The notes under the pieces: generated by a model
Seen by the model: the letters and a program-made list of their open reading frames with translations, nothing else
What the model was told of the DNA's origin: nothing
The model's database searches: none
Shown: piece by piece, positions 5,928-8,872 of the stretch
Numbering within the stretch: position 1 is the first letter of the stretch
Layout of the letters: each line of letters opens with the position of its first letter
Made by a program: the position numbers and the translations under genes
Assembly: GCA_966186435.1 (NCBI GenBank)
Contig: CBIFWW010000133.1
Location: 1 to 8,872 of the forward strand
Origin: CBIFWW01 sp966186435
GTDB lineage: Bacteria; Pseudomonadota; Gammaproteobacteria; Enterobacterales; Enterobacteriaceae
Length of the DNA: 8,872 nt
Reading direction: 5' to 3'

Positions 5928-6683
5928 TCAAAAGCTGTCTTTTCGGACCCGTAACCAGGCAAAAACGGACTCAGATTGTTGCAAGTTTGTTTCTTTCTTA
6001 ATTACATTAATCAAATCATTATCTTGTGTTCTTAGGAAAACATTTATCTGGAGCTCTTTTTTCAACAAAGTTGGCAGTGACATTTCATTTTTTGCCCGTA
6101 ACTCTTTAACTTCGCGGTAATATTGCCCTATTAATGGGTCATCTGGCAGAATACTTAAGGCAAATTCAAGGTTACTCAAAGTGTACTCATGTGCGCAACA
6201 AATTAAAGTATCTTTAGGTAGTTGATTAAGTTTTTGAAATGATTCAAACAATTGTTTTGCTGTGCCTTCAAACAGTCGTCCGCAGCCACCAGAAAATAAC
6301 GTATCCCCACAAAACAGGTAAGGATTCGTAAAGTAGCAAATATGCCCCAAAGTGTGACCTGGCGTGGCGATAACCTGGAAGGCATGGCCGAGTAACTGGA
6401 TCTTATCGCCCTCCCTTACAATCATATCGGCTCCCTTACTGCGGGTTTCTTCCGGGCCATAGACAGCAAGACCGGGGAACCGCTGCTTTAATTCGGCTAC
6501 CCCGCCGGTATGATCGTTATGATGATGGGTCAAAATAATCGCTTCTGGCTCCCAATCGTGGCGATCAATCGCCTCCAATACCGGGTTGGCATCACCGGGA
6601 TCGACGATCACGCAGTGGTTGGTTTCGTCATTGAGAACCCAGATGTAGTTATCCTGGAATGCATTAATGCTGTTAAGATTCAT
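5928..6683 (-). CDS. gloB: Hydroxyacylglutathione hydrolase (glyoxalase II)
   Basis: Glyoxalase II hydrolyses S-D-lactoylglutathione to D-lactate and glutathione, the second step of methylglyoxal detoxification in the cytosol. The 251 residues equal the E. coli length. The metallo-beta-lactamase metal motif THHHNDH (residues 52-58) is complete, with His110 in ATPGHTLGH, Asp127 in FCGDTLFSGGCGRLFEG and His165 in CCAHEYTLSN. The C-terminal helical part ends AWLRVRKDSF as in the family. The start at 6683 is chosen because it gives MNLNSINAF as in E. coli and has GAGAGG (6695 to 6690) six bases upstream; an upstream in-frame ATG would extend into yafS. The last third of the gene (about 6000-6240) is clearly AT-rich compared with its first half. 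The gene is divergent from yafS with 35 bases between starts. Confidence 0.96.
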   Translation of the reverse strand: MNLNSINAFQDNYIWVLNDETNHCVIVDPGDANPVLEAIDRHDWEPEAIILTHHHNDHTGGVAELKQRFPGLAVYGPEETRSKGADMIVREGDKIQLLGHAFQVIATPGHTLGHICYFTNPYLFCGDTLFSGGCGRLFEGTAKQLFESFQKLNQLPKDTLICCAHEYTLSNLEFALSILPDDPLIGQYYREVKELRAKNEMSLPTLLKKELQINVFLRTQDNDLINVIKKETNLQQSESVFAWLRVRKDSF

Positions 6684-6718
6684 AGAACACCTCTCGTTGC
6701 GTTCACTGGAAGGTAGCA
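6684..6718. promoter_or_regulatory. Very short gloB / yafS divergent interval
   Basis: Only 35 bases separate the two start codons, and both ribosome binding sites lie inside: GAGAGG for gloB (6690-6695, minus) and GGAAGG for yafS (6708-6713, plus). There is no room for two complete promoters, so at least one must lie within the opposing coding sequence. I could not identify convincing -35/-10 pairs. Confidence 0.6.
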
Positions 6719-7480
6719 ATGAAATCGGCAAGGATAACCCAATTTATTTTCCCACCCTCCCACTGGTCTGAATTTGCTTGGGGTGAATACTATCGCGATG
6801 CGTTAGAGACCCAGCTTCAGCCCTGGCTGGGTAAAATGTTTGGCTTTCATTTATTAAAAATCGGCGAGCTGAGTGCAGAAGTAGATACGTCAGCCTGCGC
6901 GGTTTCCCATCAGGTGAATGTGGCATCCAAAGGGGAACAAGTCCATGTGATTGCCGATCCGCTTCAATTGCCCTTTGCTGCGAAGACTGTGGATGCTTGC
7001 CTGTTGGCCCATACATTGGCCTGGAGCACTGACCCTCACGGTATATTGCGGGAGGTCGATCGGGTATTGATTGATGATGGCTGGATCATCATTACCGGGT
7101 TTAATCCCTTAAGCCTGGTTGGTCTGAGCAAGCTGCTCCCCTGGCGCAGGGGAAAGGCCCCGGGCAACAGCCGTATGTTTACCCAGATGCGCATGCTGGA
7201 CTGGCTATCGCTGCTGAACTTTGAAGTTCTGTACCAGGGCCGCTCTCAAGTGCTTCCTTGGCATAAAAACGGCGGGCGCATGCTGAGTACTCACTTACCG
7301 GCCTTGGGTTGCATGCAGGTGATTGTTGCCCGTAAGCGCACCATCCCGCTTACGCTAAACCCAATGAAAAAGGCGAAAGAGAAAACCCAACTGCGCCCGG
7401 CTGTAGGGGCCACCCGTCAACTTAGGGAAGGTGTTACTTCACCTCAGGCTGATAGCCAACGTCCTCGGAAGTCGGATTAA
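6719..7480 (+). CDS. yafS: YafS, putative SAM-dependent methyltransferase
   Basis: The 253-residue protein matches E. coli YafS (about 240 residues) from the N-terminus through RKRTIPLTLNPMKKAKEK. It is a Methyltransf_11-like protein: IADPLQLPFAAKTVDACLLAHTLAWSTDP (about 78-106) and LREVDRVLIDDGWIIITGFNP (110-130) are the recognisable post-I and IV/V motifs. The usual glycine-rich motif I is degenerate (LLKIGELSAE, 45-54); E. coli YafS is also degenerate here, so this is a family trait and activity is uncertain. No substrate is known. GGAAGG at 6708-6713 is five bases from the ATG. The C-terminal tail is about a dozen residues longer than in E. coli and its last 15 codons plus stop overlap the 3' end of rnhA in antisense. 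Confidence 0.91.
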   Translation: MKSARITQFIFPPSHWSEFAWGEYYRDALETQLQPWLGKMFGFHLLKIGELSAEVDTSACAVSHQVNVASKGEQVHVIADPLQLPFAAKTVDACLLAHTLAWSTDPHGILREVDRVLIDDGWIIITGFNPLSLVGLSKLLPWRRGKAPGNSRMFTQMRMLDWLSLLNFEVLYQGRSQVLPWHKNGGRMLSTHLPALGCMQVIVARKRTIPLTLNPMKKAKEKTQLRPAVGATRQLREGVTSPQADSQRPRKSD

Positions 7481-7904
7481 TGGCGGCATGGCGGGCCAGC
7501 TCATCACAGCGTTCGTTTTCAGGGTGACCGGCATGGCCTTTAACCCATTCCCATTGGATTTTATGCTGGCTTAATGCCGCATCCAGGCGTTGCCAGAGAT
7601 CCACATTCTTCACTGGTTTTTTGTCTGTAGTCTTCCAGCCACGCTTTTTCCAGCTGTGGATCCATTGGGTGATCCCCTGGCGAACATATTGGCTATCGGT
7701 GCTGAGCACGATATCGCAATGTTCTTTCAACGCTTCCAGCGCCACTATAGCTGCCATTAGCTCCATGCGGTTATTGGTGGTGAGGTGATAACCGGCACTG
7801 AAGGTTTTTTCGTGTTGTTTATAACGTATGATAGCCCCGTAGCCACCCGGACCTGGGTTACCGAGGCATGAGCCATCGGTGAAAATTTCTACCTGTTTAC
7901 GCAT
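7434..7904 (-). CDS. rnhA: Ribonuclease HI
   Basis: RNase HI degrades the RNA strand of RNA-DNA hybrids, removing R-loops and primers. The 156 residues are one longer than the E. coli enzyme and align without gaps in the core. The catalytic carboxylates are Asp10 (FTDGSCLGNPGPGG), Glu48 (NNRMELMAA), Asp70 (STDSQYV) and Asp134 (ERCDELAR), and His124 is present in VKGHAGHPENE. The basic handle region WKKRGWKTTDKKPVKN (85-100) is intact. The start at 7904 gives MRKQVEIFTDG as in E. coli. An upstream in-frame ATG at 8003 would run through the dnaQ start and is unlikely. An AGGAAG (7915-7920) lies ten bases upstream of the ATG, somewhat far. The gene is divergent from dnaQ, as in E. coli, and convergent and overlapping with yafS. 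Confidence 0.96.
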   Translation of the reverse strand: MRKQVEIFTDGSCLGNPGPGGYGAIIRYKQHEKTFSAGYHLTTNNRMELMAAIVALEALKEHCDIVLSTDSQYVRQGITQWIHSWKKRGWKTTDKKPVKNVDLWQRLDAALSQHKIQWEWVKGHAGHPENERCDELARHAAINPTSEDVGYQPEVK

Positions 7905-7956
7905 CTCTGGTAGACTTCCTTTGATGAAAACGCCAAGTCTGACACAAACGAGCACT
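7905..7956. promoter_or_regulatory. rnhA / dnaQ divergent promoter region
   Basis: The 52 bases between the two starts must hold or overlap both promoters; in E. coli the two genes are known to be transcribed from overlapping divergent promoters. On the plus strand an extended -10, TG at 7908-7909 then TAGACT (7911-7916), is the best candidate for dnaQ, with no good -35. AGACTT (7912-7917) and AAGTCT (7935-7940) form a spaced inverted repeat. The rnhA promoter is not clear. Confidence 0.45.
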
Positions 7957-8685
7957 ATGAGCACAGCGATTACACGACAGATTGTTCTTGATACTGAAAC
8001 CACCGGTATGAACCAAATTGGTGCCCACTATGAAGGGCACCGGATTATCGAGATTGGGGCGGTGGAGGTGATCAACCGCCGCCTGACCGGGAACAACTTC
8101 CACATCTATATTAAGCCAGACCGGCTGGTGGACCCGGAAGCATTCGGTGTTCACGGCATTGCTGATGAATTCCTGATGGATAAGCCCACCTTTGGGGAAG
8201 TGGCCGATGATTTCATCGAATTTATCCGTGGCAGCGAACTGGTGATCCACAATGCATCGTTCGATATCGGCTTTATGGATTACGAGTTTAGCAAGCTTGG
8301 CCGTAATCTCTCGAAAACCGAAACTTTCTGTAAAATCACCGACAGTCTGGCGCTGGCCCGCCGCATGTTCCCCGGTAAGCGTAACAGCCTTGATGCACTG
8401 TGCTCACGCTATGAAATAGATAACAGCAAACGAACCCTCCACGGCGCATTGTTGGATAGCCAGATACTGGCTGATGTTTACTTGATGATGACCGGAGGGC
8501 AAACCTCGATGAAGTTTTCCACTGAAGGCGACGTCCAGCAGCGGGGCGGGGATACCATTCAGCGCATCACCCGCGGGGCTTCCGGGTTACGCGTTATTTG
8601 TGCCAGTGATGAAGAGGTTGTGGCCCACGAATCTCGCCTTGATTTGGTACAGAAGAAGGGCGGAAGCTGCATGTGGCGTGCCTGA
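7957..8685 (+). CDS. dnaQ: DNA polymerase III epsilon subunit (3'-5' proofreading exonuclease)
   Basis: Epsilon is the proofreading subunit of the polymerase III core, held between alpha, theta and the beta clamp. The 242 residues are one fewer than in E. coli. The DEDDh exonuclease motifs are complete: Asp12 and Glu14 in VLDTETTG, Asp103 in HNASFDIGFMDYE, and His162 and Asp167 in LHGALLDSQ. The clamp-binding segment is QTSMKF at 182-187, followed by a flexible stretch and the alpha-binding C-terminus ending VQKKGGSCMWRA. The start at 7957 gives MSTAITRQIVLDTETTG as in E. coli. The upstream in-frame ATG at 7879 would overlap rnhA and is not supported. The Shine-Dalgarno is weak (GAG at 7950-7952), which fits a low-abundance replication protein. 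A tRNA-Asp gene follows on the same strand with no strong terminator between. Confidence 0.97.
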   Translation: MSTAITRQIVLDTETTGMNQIGAHYEGHRIIEIGAVEVINRRLTGNNFHIYIKPDRLVDPEAFGVHGIADEFLMDKPTFGEVADDFIEFIRGSELVIHNASFDIGFMDYEFSKLGRNLSKTETFCKITDSLALARRMFPGKRNSLDALCSRYEIDNSKRTLHGALLDSQILADVYLMMTGGQTSMKFSTEGDVQQRGGDTIQRITRGASGLRVICASDEEVVAHESRLDLVQKKGGSCMWRA

Positions 8686-8694
8686 GTGCCGCAA

Positions 8695-8717
8695 ACTTAC
8701 TAAAAATAGTCGTAAGT
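8695..8717 (+). other. Weak hairpin downstream of dnaQ
   Basis: ACTTAC (8695-8700) can pair with GTAAGT (8712-8717) around an 11-base AT-rich loop. It lacks a T run, so termination of dnaQ here is doubtful. Confidence 0.25.
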
Positions 8718-8757
8718 GGTGAAAATTAACGCAAACGATTAAAAGTGTGAGAAAAAA
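8718..8757 (+). promoter_or_regulatory. Possible Fis site and A-tract upstream element for tRNA-Asp
   Basis: The 15 bases at 8718-8732 (GGTGAAAATTAACGC) fit the degenerate Fis core at five of seven defined positions, and the centre lies about 72 bases before the expected tRNA start point. That is the location of the main Fis site in E. coli stable-RNA promoters. A-tracts at 8741-8744 and 8752-8757 lie just before the -35, where UP elements act. This is a pattern match only. Confidence 0.35.
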
Positions 8758-8760
8758 GCG

Positions 8761-8789
8761 TTGACGCTCCTAATCGTTATCCGTAATAT
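8761..8789 (+). promoter_or_regulatory. tRNA-Asp promoter
   Basis: TTGACG (8761-8766) and TAATAT (8784-8789) are separated by exactly 17 bases, a strong sigma-70 match placed 30 bases before the mature tRNA. The sequence after the -10 (TCGCTTC) is moderately GC-rich, as in stringently controlled stable-RNA promoters. Expected initiation is near G8797. The gene therefore need not depend on readthrough from dnaQ. Confidence 0.85.
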
Positions 8790-8796
8790 TCGCTTC

Positions 8797-8812
8797 GTTC
8801 CCGACGGGGAAC
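8797..8812 (+). other. Hairpin in the pre-tRNA leader
   Basis: GTTCCC (8797-8802) pairs perfectly with GGGAAC (8807-8812) around GACG. It begins at the expected transcription start and ends seven bases before the mature tRNA 5' end. It would be removed by RNase P processing. Confidence 0.55.
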
Positions 8813-8819
8813 ACAAAGC

Positions 8820-8872
8820 GGAGTGGTAGTTCAGTTGGTTAGAATACCTGCCTGTCACGCAGGGGGTCGCGG
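8820..8872 (+). tRNA. aspV: tRNA-Asp(GUC), 5' part only
   Basis: The last 53 bases give the acceptor 5' strand GGAGTGG, a D-arm, and the anticodon arm CCTGC-CTGTCAC-GCAGG with anticodon GUC at 8854-8856, followed by the variable loop and the start of the T-arm. The sequence differs from E. coli tRNA-Asp at two positions as I recall it (GGAGTGG for GGAGCGG and a T in the D-loop). The T at the fifth acceptor position would make a U-G pair if the 3' strand matches the copy at the window start. The aspV name follows from position after dnaQ. Confidence 0.95.

Noticed and set aside
5928..6731. Longer gloB reading frame starting at 6731
   Set aside because: The extra 16 residues overlap the start of yafS and do not resemble GloB. 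The start at 6683 matches the family and has a good ribosome binding site.
7434..8003. Longer rnhA frame of 189 residues with a hydrophobic N-terminus that looks like a signal peptide
   Set aside because: The extension is antisense to the dnaQ start. RNase HI is cytosolic and its family N-terminus begins at 7904.
7897..8250. Minus-strand frame of 117 residues within dnaQ
   Set aside because: It is antisense to the conserved exonuclease domain of DnaQ, and nothing suggests a real protein.
8757..8768. Small palindrome AGCGT-TG-ACGCT with a T run on the minus strand, a possible terminator
   Set aside because: The loop is only two bases, or four with a 4-bp stem. It overlaps the -35 of the tRNA promoter, which explains the sequence better.
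1..8872. Search by eye for mobile elements, CRISPR repeats, toxin-antitoxin pairs or a new defence system
   Set aside because: No transposase, integrase, regularly spaced repeat or small paired ORFs were found. Every long gap is accounted for by known core genes and their control regions.

Overview
The window is a stretch of ordinary gamma-proteobacterial chromosome of the Enterobacterales type. The gene order tRNA-Asp / dkgB / yafC / yafD / yafE / mltD / gloB / yafS / rnhA / dnaQ / tRNA-Asp is that of the Escherichia coli region between aspU and aspV, and the proteins match those families closely from end to end. Two things differ from the E. coli layout: an MFS transporter gene sits between yafC and yafD, and dkgB is reduced to a remnant. 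Base composition near 50% GC and these differences suggest a relative such as Yersiniaceae or Hafniaceae rather than Escherichia, but I cannot name the genus from sequence alone.

Layout. Bases 1-65 are the 3' end of a tRNA-Asp and a strong terminator, by analogy the end of an rRNA operon transcript. Next comes a dkgB remnant with an internal deletion (192-476). A LysR-type regulator, yafC, on the minus strand (505-1407) is divergent from an MFS efflux-type transporter on the plus strand (1513-2709). A promoter and hairpin lead into yafD (2810-3622), followed by the methyltransferase gene yafE (3689-4459); a shared bidirectional terminator separates yafE from the convergent mltD (4501-5856, minus). 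gloB (5928-6683, minus) is divergent from yafS (6719-7480, plus). yafS runs 47 bases into the convergent rnhA (7434-7904, minus), and rnhA is divergent from dnaQ (7957-8685, plus). The window closes with a promoter, a leader hairpin and the first 53 bases of a second tRNA-Asp gene.

How the genes relate. Most are housekeeping genes that share location rather than a pathway: RNase HI and the proofreading subunit of DNA polymerase III (genome maintenance), a lytic transglycosylase (cell wall), glyoxalase II (methylglyoxal detoxification), and poorly characterised YafD, YafE and YafS. DkgB would also act on methylglyoxal-like aldehydes, so its loss touches the same metabolic area as gloB, though I see no sign of direct coupling. 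YafC and the MFS pump form a classic divergent regulator-transporter pair.

I found no defence system, prophage, insertion sequence, integron or CRISPR array, and no candidate for a new multi-gene system. The points most worth a second look are the deleted dkgB with a changed catalytic lysine, the promoter-hairpin overlap in front of yafD, an AT-rich segment inside gloB, the antisense overlap of yafS and rnhA, and the two tRNA-Asp copies that bracket the window.
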